From assembly GCA_963839745.1 (NCBI GenBank), contig CAWIWC010000005.1, forward strand, positions 310,001 to 374,000: DNA of 64,000 bases. Reading direction: 5' to 3'. The translations under genes and the position numbers were made by a program. The notes beneath the pieces are model-generated. The model made no database searches, was not told where the DNA came from, and saw nothing but the letters and a program-made list of their open reading frames with translations. The stretch comes from JAIBJN01 sp963839745. Lineage in GTDB: Bacteria; Actinomycetota; Thermoleophilia; Gaiellales; Gaiellaceae. Shown piece by piece: positions 1 through 8,191 of this stretch (the stretch's first letter is position 1; each line of letters starts with the position of its first letter).

Positions 1-1
1 A

Positions 2-523
2 CGCAGTGGCGCGCCGCCGGCGTTCGACGGATACGAGGCGTGGTCGCGCTTCGCGGAGAGCCTCGTCCGGCTGGGCCTCGCCGACGACCTCATGCGCCTC
101 TGGTGGGACGTGCGCCCGCATCCCCGCCTGGGCACGCTCGAGATACGCGTGCCGGACCAGCCGACCCGGCTCGCCGACACGGCGGCGTTCGCCGCCCTTG
201 CGCACGCGCTCGTCGCGGCAGCCGACCCGGGCGCGCCGGCCGCCGATCGCGGTCTCTACGCCCAGAACCGCTGGGCGGCCGCCAGGTTCGGCGCGGCCGC
301 CGGGCTGATCCACCCCGAGGAGGATCGGCTCGCGAGCCCGGCGGAGCTCCTCGCCGAGCTTCTCGAGCGGGTGGAGCCGACGGCGAAGAGCCTGGGCTCG
401 GCGGATCTGCTCGGCCGCCTCGACGGGCTCGACCAGGCCGGCGCACAGCTCGAGCTCGGTCGTCGCGACGGGCTCCGTTCCCTCTGCGAGACCCTTGTTG
501 CGCTCACATACGATGGTCTGTGA
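2..523 (+). CDS. Carboxylate-amine ligase (GCS2/YbdK family), C-terminal part
   Basis: The reading frame is open from the window edge, and 173 residues are visible. The block around WWDVRPHPRLGTLEIRVPDQ is typical of the C-terminal half of glutamate-cysteine-ligase-like (GCS2, YbdK) enzymes, which form an ATP-dependent bond between a carboxylate and an amine. The N-terminal ATP and substrate region lies outside the window. The stop TGA overlaps the ATG of the next gene as TGATG, so translation is probably coupled. The substrate cannot be told from this fragment. Family assignment is fairly safe; true gamma-glutamylcysteine synthesis is not shown. Confidence 0.8.
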   Translation, partial: RSGAPPAFDGYEAWSRFAESLVRLGLADDLMRLWWDVRPHPRLGTLEIRVPDQPTRLADTAAFAALAHALVAAADPGAPAADRGLYAQNRWAAARFGAAAGLIHPEEDRLASPAELLAELLERVEPTAKSLGSADLLGRLDGLDQAGAQLELGRRDGLRSLCETLVALTYDGL

Positions 524-753
524 TGGCGGTCAGGTCGGAGACCATCCAGGTGAGCGGCATCCGCTGCGAGCGCTGTGTGATGCGGCTCGGGCACGCGCTC
601 GAGAAGCTCGACGGGCTCGAGTCGGCGCACGCGAACCTCGTCGGCGACGTCATGCTCGCCTGGGATGACGAGCGGGTGGGGCGCGACGAGATCGTGGCCG
701 CGCTCAGCCGTGCGGGCTTTCGGCCTGCCACGGTCACCGCCTACCCGGAATAG
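523..753 (+). CDS. Heavy-metal-associated (HMA) domain protein
   Basis: This 76-residue protein is a single ferredoxin-like HMA domain. It has the metal-binding motif GIRCERC (C15-x-x-C18) followed by the expected strand and helix pattern (VNLVGDVMLAWDDE, EIVAALSRAGF). Such stand-alone domains carry Cu(I) or similar soft metals to P-type ATPases or enzymes. No ATPase or metal regulator lies next to it, so the partner is unknown. The ATG start overlaps the upstream stop by one base. A perfect 12-bp palindrome, GCCTCCGGAGGC, follows the gene at 753-764 before the sigma-factor gene. Confidence 0.85.
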   Translation: MAVRSETIQVSGIRCERCVMRLGHALEKLDGLESAHANLVGDVMLAWDDERVGRDEIVAALSRAGFRPATVTAYPE

Positions 754-792
754 CCTCCGGAGGCTGGGCGTTTGCTTGTTAGTGTCCGGCGA

Positions 793-1374
793 ATGGCAGA
801 GGCCGAAACCGACGCTCGCCGGCTCGCGAGCGAGGCGCGCGACCGCGTGCGCTTCGAGGAGGAGGCGCTCGAGCTGGCCGACCAGGTTTTTCGCGTCGCC
901 CGCCGCCTCGTGCCCTCCCGCGAAGAGGCCGAAGATCTCGTGCAGGAGACGTACGCGCGCGCCTTTCGCAGCTGGCGCTCGTATACCCCCGGCACGAACC
1001 TTCGCGCGTGGCTCATGCGGATCCTGACCAACCTCAACATCGACCGTGGACGGCGGGAGCAGCGCGCCCCCGACATGCAGCCGATGGAGGAAGGCGACTA
1101 CTTTCTCTACAACCGGCTCGAGGAGGCGGCCGGCGCCGACGACGAGCAGCGCATCGTCGAGCGGCTCTCACAGGACTCGATCGTCGAGGCCCTCGCGAAC
1201 GTGCCGCATGACTTCCGCGACGCCATCGTGCTCGTCGACATCGGCGACTTCTCCTACCAGGAGGCTGCGCAGATCCTCGACGTGCCGATCGGGACCGTCA
1301 TGTCCCGCCTGCACCGGGGCCGCAGGGTGCTGAAGAGCGAGCTCGCGGAAACCGCGGTCCGGGACGAGTCGTGA
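793..1374 (+). CDS. ECF RNA polymerase sigma factor (SigR/RpoE-like)
   Basis: This 193-residue ECF sigma factor has region 2 at about residues 25-95 (EEAEDLVQETYARAFRSW, then NLRAWLMRILTN) and region 4 at about 125-180 (FRDAIVLVDIGDFSYQEAAQ, then GTVMSRLHRGRR). It directs RNA polymerase to stress promoters. ATG at 793 is preferred over TTG at 772 because it precedes the conserved part and matches the usual length. The following gene encodes a ZAS-type anti-sigma factor overlapping as GTGA, which is the standard cognate-pair layout and suggests a SigR/RsrA-like thiol or redox switch. Confidence 0.92.
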   Translation: MAEAETDARRLASEARDRVRFEEEALELADQVFRVARRLVPSREEAEDLVQETYARAFRSWRSYTPGTNLRAWLMRILTNLNIDRGRREQRAPDMQPMEEGDYFLYNRLEEAAGADDEQRIVERLSQDSIVEALANVPHDFRDAIVLVDIGDFSYQEAAQILDVPIGTVMSRLHRGRRVLKSELAETAVRDES

Positions 1375-1610
1375 GCGGGTTCGAGCCCATCTGCGAGAAG
1401 TGCGAGGAGCGGCTCCAGCCCTACCTCGACCGCGAGCTGAGCGAGGCCGAGCGGCTCGAGGCCGAGGTGCACCTCGAAGAGTGCGAATACTGCGGAAAGC
1501 GGTACCGGTTCGAGATCAGCCTGCGGCGCTACGTCCGCAGCGCGTGCTGCTCCGAGGAGATGTCCCCGGAGCTGAAGGCGAAGCTCGCCAACCTCCGGAT
1601 CGCGGACTAG
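1371..1610 (+). CDS. Zinc-binding anti-sigma factor (zf-HC2, ZAS)
   Basis: This 79-residue protein carries the ZAS signature H34-x3-C38-x2-C41 (HLEECEYC) and an additional N-terminal pair C8/C11 (PICEKC). Members bind the partner ECF sigma factor and release it when the zinc site is oxidised. The CC pair at residues 59-60 could take part in disulfide chemistry, which is inference. GTG at 1371 overlaps the sigma stop by four bases. There is no transmembrane segment, so it should be cytosolic like RsrA. It ends four bases inside the convergent neighbour's stop. Confidence 0.88.
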   Translation: MSGFEPICEKCEERLQPYLDRELSEAERLEAEVHLEECEYCGKRYRFEISLRRYVRSACCSEEMSPELKAKLANLRIAD

Positions 1611-2287
1611 CCCTTCCGGCCGACGATGACGACCAGCCGGAGCGGGTCGTCGCCGCCCGGCAGCGCCCTCGTGCCGACGCCGAGCTCGTCCGCCAGGCGC
1701 TCGGCGATGGCCTCGCCTCCGGGCGGGTAGTAGACGCGCGTCTCGTCGTAGGTGCGGCGGTCGGCGTTCTTGACCGTTCCGATGCGGTACGCGAGGCCGG
1801 CGAGCTCGTTGGCCATGCCGGAAGCGGCATTGCCGGCTCTCGTCCCGTTGTAGACGTCCACCTGGATCTCCCAGTGCTCGGGGAGCGGCTCGGCAGGCAC
1901 GGCCGGCTTCGCGGCAGGCGCGGGTGGTGCGGCCGGCGGGCTGTCGGGGAAGAATTGGGGCCGCAGGACGAAGATCATCAGGGCCGCGAAGGCGACGGTG
2001 AAGCTAAGGACGAGCGCCCATCGCTGGAGCGACCAGCGCTCGACGACCGACTCCACGGGCAGCCCGGCCAGCTCGCGCGCTTCGCGCTCGGTGATCCCGA
2101 GCGAGGAGGCGTAGACGACCGCCGTGGCGATGGCGTCCGCGGTCGAGGGGAAGACGTACGTGCGACTTTCCTCGATCGACTTGACGGCGTCGACGTCGAG
2201 GCTCGCGCGGGCCGCCGCCTCCTCGACGGTCAGGTGCCGCCGCAGCCGTGCGGCGACGAGAGGCGAGTGTGCGGCGTGGGCCTCCAT
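1607..2287 (-). CDS. Membrane protein with HTH-like N-terminus and LytR_C domain
   Basis: This 226-residue protein has a helical, RodZ/XRE-like N-terminal part (about residues 10-75), one membrane segment (about 88-110, WALVLSFTVAFAALMIFVL), a Pro/Ala-rich linker, and a C-terminal LytR_C-like domain (about 140-225; VDVYNGTRAGNAASGMANEL and RVYYPPGG). LytR_C domains are usually outside the cytoplasm and linked to cell-wall biology. The N-terminal similarity is weaker and might be only a helical bundle. The gene converges on the anti-sigma gene with overlapping stops. Confidence 0.7.
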   Translation of the reverse strand: MEAHAAHSPLVAARLRRHLTVEEAAARASLDVDAVKSIEESRTYVFPSTADAIATAVVYASSLGITEREARELAGLPVESVVERWSLQRWALVLSFTVAFAALMIFVLRPQFFPDSPPAAPPAPAAKPAVPAEPLPEHWEIQVDVYNGTRAGNAASGMANELAGLAYRIGTVKNADRRTYDETRVYYPPGGEAIAERLADELGVGTRALPGGDDPLRLVVIVGRKG

Positions 2288-2366
2288 TTGCGGGAATCAG
2301 TCTTCGGCGAGGAGCTTCGGCACCCTGCCTCTCTCATCGGCAGCTGAGCCTCGGTCTTGAGGGAGG

Positions 2367-2876
2367 TCAGTCGACCTCACAGGGGCCCTGGCCGCTCTCG
2401 GCCGAGAGGGCGAACGTCCGCTCGCCGATGTGGCCGGGGGCCATGCCGTACGTGAAGAGCTGGAGGCAGTCGTCGCCCCGCGAGAAGAGGACGCGGAACG
2501 ACGACGGGGCGGCGGCTTCGGGGTCGACGTCCTCCCCGCTGGCCGTCACCGTCCGCGTCGAGGAGTCCCACTCGGGCGTCAGCTCTGCGACGAAGAACTC
2601 GACGATGTCGGCCTGGCTTGCGTCGGCCGGCGGGGCGTAGAGCGCGCTCGTGAGGATCTCGTCGGGAACCGGTAGCCCGTCGCCCGTCGCCGTGCGCGTG
2701 AGCCGCTCGATCTCCGTGGAGCCGGGGTAGGTGGGGGCGGAGTCGAGCAGGGCCTGGTTCGCGTCGATCCTGCTCGCGTCGTACTGCGACCAGGCCGCAT
2801 AGGCGATGCCCGCGCCGAGGGAGACGATCGCGAAGAGCGGCAGGAGCACCGCGGGGCGGAGGAGCCGTCGCCTCAC
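2367..2876 (-). CDS. Small single-pass membrane protein, unknown function
   Basis: This 169-residue protein has an N-terminal hydrophobic anchor (RPAVLLPLFAIVSLGAGIAY) and a soluble domain predicted outside the membrane. It includes TYPGSTEIERLT, a segment YAPPADASQADIVEFFVAEL, and two cysteines in the final third (DDCLQLF, GPCEVD) that could form a disulfide. I do not recognise a family. GTG at 2876 was chosen because it overlaps the MobA-like gene stop as GTGA and precedes the membrane segment directly. It is the last gene of the molybdenum hydroxylase operon, which may only be positional. Confidence 0.6.
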   Translation of the reverse strand: MRRRLLRPAVLLPLFAIVSLGAGIAYAAWSQYDASRIDANQALLDSAPTYPGSTEIERLTRTATGDGLPVPDEILTSALYAPPADASQADIVEFFVAELTPEWDSSTRTVTASGEDVDPEAAAPSSFRVLFSRGDDCLQLFTYGMAPGHIGERTFALSAESGQGPCEVD

Positions 2877-3370
2877 GGCAGGTCCTCGCGGCGGTCGACG
2901 TCGCCGGGCGCCCCCAGGTCGTCGCACGGGACGAGCAGCGGGTCGAAGGCCCGCAGCCCTTCGTCGGGAACGGCGTCCCAGAGCTCGCGGGCGACCACAA
3001 GTGGATGTCCGCGGTCGCCGCCGTAGCTCGCGGCGACGAGCGGGGCCCCGTTCTCCCGCCAAGCCGCGACGACGCGGTCAACGGCCTCCGGGGCCAGGTC
3101 GGGCCCGTCGGCGAGGACGACGACCGCCGCCTCCACGTCCGGCCCGAGCGCGCCGAGCGCGCACCGCAGCGATGCGCCCGGTCCCAGCTCCCAGTCCGGG
3201 CAGGGAACGACACGGACGCCCTCGGCCTCGAGCGGGTAGGCGCCCTCCGCGACGACGACCTCTTCCACAGCGGCCGCCCGCAGTCGCGCGAGCACGGACG
3301 GGAGGAGCAACCACTGCTTCGGCTCCCCGAACCGTGTTGCCGCCCCCGCGGCGAGCACGACGGCGGCCAC
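2873..3370 (-). CDS. MobA-like nucleotidyltransferase (molybdopterin cytidylyltransferase type)
   Basis: This 165-residue protein begins with the nucleotide-binding signature VAAVVLAAGAATRFGEPKQ and has the second motif VVVLADGPDLAPE. The MocA/MobA-like family attaches CMP or GMP to molybdopterin. Next to a xanthine-oxidase-family enzyme, a cytidylyltransferase role is likely. I place the start at GTG 3370, immediately before the signature. Upstream in-frame starts at 3439, 3490 and 3505 are possible, but the intervening DNA contains two copies of a dispersed palindrome and looks intergenic. The gene follows the FAD subunit gene. Confidence 0.75.
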   Translation of the reverse strand: MAAVVLAAGAATRFGEPKQWLLLPSVLARLRAAAVEEVVVAEGAYPLEAEGVRVVPCPDWELGPGASLRCALGALGPDVEAAVVVLADGPDLAPEAVDRVVAAWRENGAPLVAASYGGDRGHPLVVARELWDAVPDEGLRAFDPLLVPCDDLGAPGDVDRREDLP

Positions 3371-3532
3371 CTGTCCCGAACGGCCACGCCCTGGGGTCTG
3401 ACCCCGGGGCACGTCCGCCGGGGACGACGCGCCGCTCATCGCGCCACCCGCGGATTCCGCGTGCCCGGCGGGGTTCCGGGCGAGGGCCATGTTCCGCTCG
3501 GCCACGGCCGGGGTCTGACCCCTGACATGGCT
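3371..3532. repeat. Two copies of a dispersed palindrome, GGGGTCTGACCCC
   Basis: The 13-bp palindrome occurs at 3393-3405 and 3510-3522. The second copy has the flank GCCACGGCCG, and that 22-bp module recurs at 33719-33740. The stretch would encode an odd N-terminal extension of the MobA-like protein if a longer start were used. I read it as intergenic repeat DNA. Its function is unknown. Confidence 0.7.
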
Positions 3533-4360
3533 CTAGGAGACGGCGTCGAGGGCACGGCGGACGAGCGCGCGGGCGATCTCGAGCTTGTAGGCGGTGCCCG
3601 GAAGGGGCGTGGCCGCGTCGAGGTCGGACGCGGTCGCGAGCCGCCACGGGATCGGCGCCACGCCGGCGAGGGCGAGGCGGGTCTCGTCGCCGTAGCGGGC
3701 GGCGGCGACGCCGACGAGCGGGAACGCGTAGCGGCGCCGGTCCATCGCCTTCAGGTACACGCTCGCGTCGGGGCGTTCAACCTCGAGGCGGAGGATCAGC
3801 TCGCCCGGCGCGAGGGTCGTGAGGTTGCGGTCGTCCTCGGTCGGGAGGCGGTAGAGCTCGGCGAGCGGGAATCGGCGTGACGTCGTCTCGACGGTCGCTC
3901 CCAGCGCCAACAGGGCCGCGGCCGGGTCGGACGGGTGTGCGGACGCGCACGGCTCGACGGCGAAGATCGCGTGCTCGCGGTGCTCGCCCTCGCGGGCGTG
4001 ACAGCGGTCGCCGCCGTGCAGGAAGCACGGGTAGTCGAGCCGCCAGTACCAGCAGCGCGTCGCCTGCAGGAGGTTGCCTCCGATCGTCCCCATCGCGCGG
4101 ATCTGCGGCGAGGCGGCCAGGCGGCACGCTTCGCGCAGCGCCTCGGGCACGTCCGCGGAGCGCTCCAGCTCGGCGAGCGTCGTCCCGGCCCCGACCGCGT
4201 CTCCGTCGACGCCGCGCGGCAGGAGCTCGCGGACGTCGGCGACCACGTCCGTGCGGAGCAGGCCGTCCCTGAGCAGGGGCACGAGCTCGGTCCCGCCGGC
4301 GAGCGGCGTCCCGTCGAGCTCGTCGAGGCTAGCCGGCCTCGTGAGCGTAAGCCCGCTCAC
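3533..4360 (-). CDS. Molybdenum hydroxylase FAD subunit (HcrB/CoxM-like) with four-Cys insertion
   Basis: This 275-residue protein has FAD-binding motifs AGGTELVPLLRDG (about 21-33) and MGTIGGNLLQATR (90-102). It is the electron-transfer subunit of a xanthine-oxidase-type enzyme. Four cysteines at 103, 112, 120 and 138 (RCWYW, YPCFL, DRCHA, EPCAS) sit directly after the GGNLLQ motif. The extra [4Fe-4S] cluster of 4-hydroxybenzoyl-CoA reductase beta is inserted at the corresponding place. Such a cluster is therefore likely but not proven. GTG 4360 overlaps the upstream Mo-subunit gene by 32 bp, consistent with coupled translation. Confidence 0.88.
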   Translation of the reverse strand: MSGLTLTRPASLDELDGTPLAGGTELVPLLRDGLLRTDVVADVRELLPRGVDGDAVGAGTTLAELERSADVPEALREACRLAASPQIRAMGTIGGNLLQATRCWYWRLDYPCFLHGGDRCHAREGEHREHAIFAVEPCASAHPSDPAAALLALGATVETTSRRFPLAELYRLPTEDDRNLTTLAPGELILRLEVERPDASVYLKAMDRRRYAFPLVGVAAARYGDETRLALAGVAPIPWRLATASDLDAATPLPGTAYKLEIARALVRRALDAVS

Positions 4361-6581
4361 GCGCCTCCTTCAGTGCCCGCAGCATCTCCTCGCGCGTGAT
4401 GGGGAGAGAGCGCACGTCAGCCCCCGTTGCATCGCGGATCGCGTTGGCGATCGCGGCGGCCGTCGGGATGATCGGTGGCTCGCCGAGCCCTTTCGACCCG
4501 AGGCTGGTCAGGTGCTCGTCCGGGATGTCGACGAGCTCCGCGACGATCTCCGGCACGTCCGCGATCGTCGGCAGCTTGTAGGCGTCGAGCGTCTGCGTGA
4601 GGACGACGCCGCTCTCGGGGTCGAGCAGGCGCTGCTCGGAGAGCGTGTGCCCGAGCCCCTGGATGATGCCGCCCTCGACCTGGCTCGACGCTCCGAGCGG
4701 GTTGATGACCCGCCCGACGTCGTGGACGGCCGCGATGCGCTCTACGCGCACCTCGCCGGTCTCGACGTCGACCGCCACCTCGGCAACCTGCACGCCGAAC
4801 GTGAGCACGCGCATGCCTGCTGGGTTCGGGCCTCGCGAGCCCTTGCCGAGGATCTGCGCGTCGCCGAGCAGGCCGGTCACGTCCTCCAGCGCCCACGACC
4901 CGCCGTCCTCGCAGACGACGCGCCCGCCGCGCAGCGAGAGGATGCGCTCCTCGCGGTCGAAGCGCTGCGCCGCGATCTCGATGATCTGGCGTGCGGCGTC
5001 GGCCGCGGCGGCACGCACCGCAGGGCCCATGCTCGGCGTCGTCGACGACCCGGCGGAGATGGCTGCGTACGGGCCGCGCGCCGTGTCCCCCAGCGACACG
5101 GTGACGTGCTCGAGCGGGAGGCCGAGCTCCTCTGCCGCGATCTGCGCCATTGCGGTCCGCGTGCCGGTCCCGATGTCCTGCATCGCCGTGACGACGGTGG
5201 CCCGACCGTCCGAGCCGACCCGCACCCAGGCGTAGGACGGCGGCCCGCCGCCTCCGTACCAGATCTGGCTCGCGAGCCCGACGCCCCGCCGCCACGGGCC
5301 CTCCGAGCGGTCGCGCACCTCGGCCCGCCGCGCCCAGTGCGTCTCCGCGCGCCGGTAGCACTCGGCGAGGTTCTTGGCGGAGTAGGGCCGCCCGTCGACG
5401 GGGTCGGCATCCGCGTGGTTACGGCGCCGCAGCTCCAGCGGGTCGAGCTCGAGCTTGGCCGCGAGCTCGTCGAGCAGGCACTCGAGCCCGAACGTCCCCT
5501 CGACGAACCCCGGAGCGCGGAACGCGGCGTTCGGGCCTGTGTTCAGTCTCGCCCCGGTCTCCGTCGTGCGCACGTTCCCGCAGGCGTAGAGCATCTGCAT
5601 CGGCCCGGCCGTCGAGCTGACGAACCCGTCCCAGCCCACGGACATGACGAACTCCCCCGCGAGCGCCGTCAGGGTCCCGTCGGCGCGCGCGCCGGCCGTC
5701 AGGCGCTGGATCGACGCGCTCCGGTTTCCCCCCGCGAGGTTCTCCTCGCGACGGGTCAGCGCGCAGCGGACGGGGCGGCCCGTGCGCCGAGCCAGCTCGG
5801 CGGCCACGTAGGTGGCGTCGCCGGGGCCGTTCTTCGCGCCGAAGCCTCCGCCCATGTAACGGCACACGACCCGCACCTTGTCCGGTGGGATTCCGAGCCG
5901 GTCCGCGACGCGCCGGCGGACGCCCCAGACGTACTGCGTGGAGACGTAGACCGTCAGCTCGTCGCCTTCCCAGGCACAGACGGCCTGATGGGTCTCCAGC
6001 GCGTTGTGGAGGACGGTCTGCGTGCGGTACTCGGCCTCGACGACGACGTCGGCCTCGGCGAGGCCGCGCTCGATGTCTCCGCGCTCGTAGCGCGTCGGCT
6101 CCTGGAAGGCCTGCCCGCGTGCGATCGCGTCGTCGGGGTCGAGGAACGCGCCGAGCTCCTCCCACTCGACCTCGACGAGCTCGAGGGCCGCGCGGGCCTC
6201 GGCGAAGGTGTCGGCTGCGACTGCCGCGACGGGCGCGCCCGCGAACCCGGCCTCGCGCACGAGGACGTGGCACTCGTCGGGCCCGACGGCGCCGCGCACG
6301 CCGGGCGCAGCGAGGGCCGCCGTCAGGTCGAGGCTCCGCACGCGCGCGTGCGCGCGGGGGCTCCGCAGCACGGCCGTGTGGAGCATGCCGGGCAGCTGGA
6401 CGTCGGCGGTGTACTCGACCTCGCCGCGGGCCCGCGCGTGACCGTCGACCCGCGCCGCGGGGCGTCCGACCACCTCCAGCGGCCCAACGGGCCAGCGGTC
6501 GAGCGGATCCTCCTCGACGACGATCCACTGCTCCGAGTACTCGCCTTCGACCTCTTTCTCGGTGCGGATCAGTCGCGCCAC
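4329..6581 (-). CDS. Molybdenum hydroxylase large subunit (xanthine dehydrogenase family)
   Basis: This 750-residue molybdopterin-binding subunit shows YMGGGFGAKNGPGD, NTGPNAAFRAPGFVEG, and the C-terminal catalytic region GSKGLGEPPIIPTAAAI, with the conserved glutamate of the family. The AFRAPG block is of the xanthine dehydrogenase/aldehyde oxidase type. The AYRCSFR loop of form I CO dehydrogenase is absent, so this is not a CO dehydrogenase by that criterion. GTG 6581 overlaps the 2Fe-2S gene by 13 bp. Substrate is unknown; the adjacent amidohydrolase hints at heterocycle or amide catabolism. Confidence 0.9.
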   Translation of the reverse strand: MARLIRTEKEVEGEYSEQWIVVEEDPLDRWPVGPLEVVGRPAARVDGHARARGEVEYTADVQLPGMLHTAVLRSPRAHARVRSLDLTAALAAPGVRGAVGPDECHVLVREAGFAGAPVAAVAADTFAEARAALELVEVEWEELGAFLDPDDAIARGQAFQEPTRYERGDIERGLAEADVVVEAEYRTQTVLHNALETHQAVCAWEGDELTVYVSTQYVWGVRRRVADRLGIPPDKVRVVCRYMGGGFGAKNGPGDATYVAAELARRTGRPVRCALTRREENLAGGNRSASIQRLTAGARADGTLTALAGEFVMSVGWDGFVSSTAGPMQMLYACGNVRTTETGARLNTGPNAAFRAPGFVEGTFGLECLLDELAAKLELDPLELRRRNHADADPVDGRPYSAKNLAECYRRAETHWARRAEVRDRSEGPWRRGVGLASQIWYGGGGPPSYAWVRVGSDGRATVVTAMQDIGTGTRTAMAQIAAEELGLPLEHVTVSLGDTARGPYAAISAGSSTTPSMGPAVRAAAADAARQIIEIAAQRFDREERILSLRGGRVVCEDGGSWALEDVTGLLGDAQILGKGSRGPNPAGMRVLTFGVQVAEVAVDVETGEVRVERIAAVHDVGRVINPLGASSQVEGGIIQGLGHTLSEQRLLDPESGVVLTQTLDAYKLPTIADVPEIVAELVDIPDEHLTSLGSKGLGEPPIIPTAAAIANAIRDATGADVRSLPITREEMLRALKEARERAYAHEAG

Positions 6582-7006
6582 GTGGAGATCGCCTCCTCGA
6601 TCTTCGGGTACGCGCCGCAGCGGCAGAGGTTGCCGCTCATGGCGTGGCGGATCTCGTCGCGGCTCGGTGCGGGCGTCTCGCCCACGAGCGCGGCCGCGGA
6701 GACGATCTGGCCGGGCGTGCAGAAGCCGCACTGGAGCGCGTCCGCGCGGACGAACGCGTCCACGAGCGCGTGATCGCGCAGGCCCTCGATCGTCGTCACC
6801 TCGCGCGCGCCGACCGCCTGGGTGAGCGTGATGCACGAGAGCGCCGGCGTGCCGTCGAGGAGGACGGTGCACGCGCCGCAGTGGCCCTCGCCGCAGGCGA
6901 TCTTCGTGCCCGTGAGCCCGAGGTCGTCGCGGAGCGTCTCGGCGAGCGTCTTCAGGACGGGGCCGTCGACCGCGTAGCGGCCGCCGTTGACGACGAGCTC
7001 AGTCAG
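6569..7006 (-). CDS. Molybdenum hydroxylase [2Fe-2S] subunit, probable CTG start
   Basis: The protein has both expected clusters: a plant-type ferredoxin block (ACGEGHCGACTVLLDGTPAL, then SC) and the all-helical domain (QCGFCTPGQ and GNLCRCGAYPK). The frame has no ATG, GTG or TTG between an in-frame stop at 7016-7018 and GTG 6799. That GTG would delete the whole first cluster. CTG at 7006 (giving MTELVVNGGRY) yields a normal 145-residue protein and overlaps the amidohydrolase stop. The family identity is sure; the CTG initiation is inferred from length and conservation. Confidence 0.88.
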   Translation of the reverse strand: MTELVVNGGRYAVDGPVLKTLAETLRDDLGLTGTKIACGEGHCGACTVLLDGTPALSCITLTQAVGAREVTTIEGLRDHALVDAFVRADALQCGFCTPGQIVSAAALVGETPAPSRDEIRHAMSGNLCRCGAYPKIEEAISTWRD

Positions 7007-8183
7007 CGCCCACCGTCAGCGTGAGGATGTCGGCGATGTGGATGAGGCGGAAGGTCGCGCGCGTCAGCCCTCGCGCCTCGGCCTCGTCCTTCGCCTCGGG
7101 CAGCGTGCGCCACAGGTCGCGCGCCGTGTCGAGGAGCTCGGCGATCCGCTCGCGCTCCTCGACGTAACCGTCCCGCTCGGCGCACGTGTTGAGCGCCAGG
7201 CCGAGCACGCCGATCGTGTCCGCTTGCCGTGTCCAGAGGAGCGGGGTCGCCATGGCGAGGTAGTGGTGGATGCGGGCGAATGTCAGCGGCTGGTCGAGGC
7301 GCTGGGGCCCGCGCGGGGCGGTCAGCGGCGCCGGCTCCTCGTTGTCCGCGATCCGGGCGGCGGAGCGGCCGAGCATGTCGCGGATCTCCTCCTCGGTGAG
7401 GCCGGCGAGCTGTGCCGTGCGCAGGGCCAGGAGCAGCGAGCCGGGCTGCTGCCCGTAGGGGTAGTCGGACGCGTACACGACCTGGCCCGGCGAGATTCGC
7501 GCGTACATGTCCATCAGGTCGATCGGGCTCCAGACGGACGTGTCGAAGTAGACGCCCTGCCGCCCGGCGAAGCACTCCGAGAGCGCTGCGAGGTCGGCGA
7601 TGCCCGCATGGGCGATGATCAGCGACCCCTCCGGGTAGGCGTCGTGCAGGACGCGCAGGTGGTCGGCGATCGGGGGCAGGCCGCGCCCGCCGTGGATGAG
7701 GATCGGTACCCGCCGCTCGGCGGCAAGCGCGAAAATCGGCTCGAGCCGCTGGTCGTCCAGCAAGAAGCGCTGGGCCCGTGGGTGAAGCTTGATCCCTCGC
7801 GCTCCGAGGTCGAGGCAGCGCGTCGCCTCCTCGACCGGGCCGGAGGAGAGGTCGAGGCGGACGAAGGGAACGATCATCCCCTCCGAGCGCGCCGCCGCCT
7901 CCAGCGTGCGGTCGTTGGCCGCCCGGAACGCAGGCTCGCGGTCCGGCTCGTCCATGCAAAACGCGAACGCCCGCTCCGCGCCCGAGCGGCGGAGGAACTC
8001 GACCAGCTCCTCGCGCGGCGCGACCATCCCGTCGATGTCGCGGCCGACGTGGACGTGCGCGTCGAAGATGGTGGCCCCGGACGGCAGGCTGGCGCGCAGC
8101 TTCTGCTCGTACTGCTCGGTCAGGCGGCGTGTCCGCTCCAGGACCTCGTCCACGTCAGTGAATCTACCCGGAGCGGCTACCAT
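6999..8183 (-). CDS. Amidohydrolase family protein (metal-dependent TIM barrel)
   Basis: This protein has up to 394 residues, with metal-dependent hydrolase motifs FDAHVHVG (about 40-47), GIKLHPRAQ, IHGGRGLPP, IIAHAG and YASDYPYG in the usual order of the Amidohydro_2 family. The last third is helical and family-unspecific. It is the first gene of the molybdenum hydroxylase operon, so it may act on the same compound. The ATG at 8183 leaves only 8 bp to the divergent gene. GTG 8153, which leaves 38 bp, is an equally plausible start. Substrate unknown. Confidence 0.8.
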   Translation of the reverse strand: MVAAPGRFTDVDEVLERTRRLTEQYEQKLRASLPSGATIFDAHVHVGRDIDGMVAPREELVEFLRRSGAERAFAFCMDEPDREPAFRAANDRTLEAAARSEGMIVPFVRLDLSSGPVEEATRCLDLGARGIKLHPRAQRFLLDDQRLEPIFALAAERRVPILIHGGRGLPPIADHLRVLHDAYPEGSLIIAHAGIADLAALSECFAGRQGVYFDTSVWSPIDLMDMYARISPGQVVYASDYPYGQQPGSLLLALRTAQLAGLTEEEIRDMLGRSAARIADNEEPAPLTAPRGPQRLDQPLTFARIHHYLAMATPLLWTRQADTIGVLGLALNTCAERDGYVEERERIAELLDTARDLWRTLPEAKDEAEARGLTRATFRLIHIADILTLTVGAD

Positions 8184-8191
8184 CGGGTGCC

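Noticed and set aside
1400..2347. Long plus-strand ORF over the LytR_C gene
   Set aside because: It is an antisense shadow made long by GC-rich codons; composition is Arg/Gly/Ala-rich with no motif.
4329..6581. CO dehydrogenase large subunit (CoxL form I)
   Set aside because: The AYRCSFR active-site loop is absent; the region reads AFRAPG.
4074..6773. 899-codon plus-strand ORF opposite the Mo-hydroxylase subunits
   Set aside because: It mirrors the real minus-strand gene with clear catalytic motifs; the mirror protein has none.
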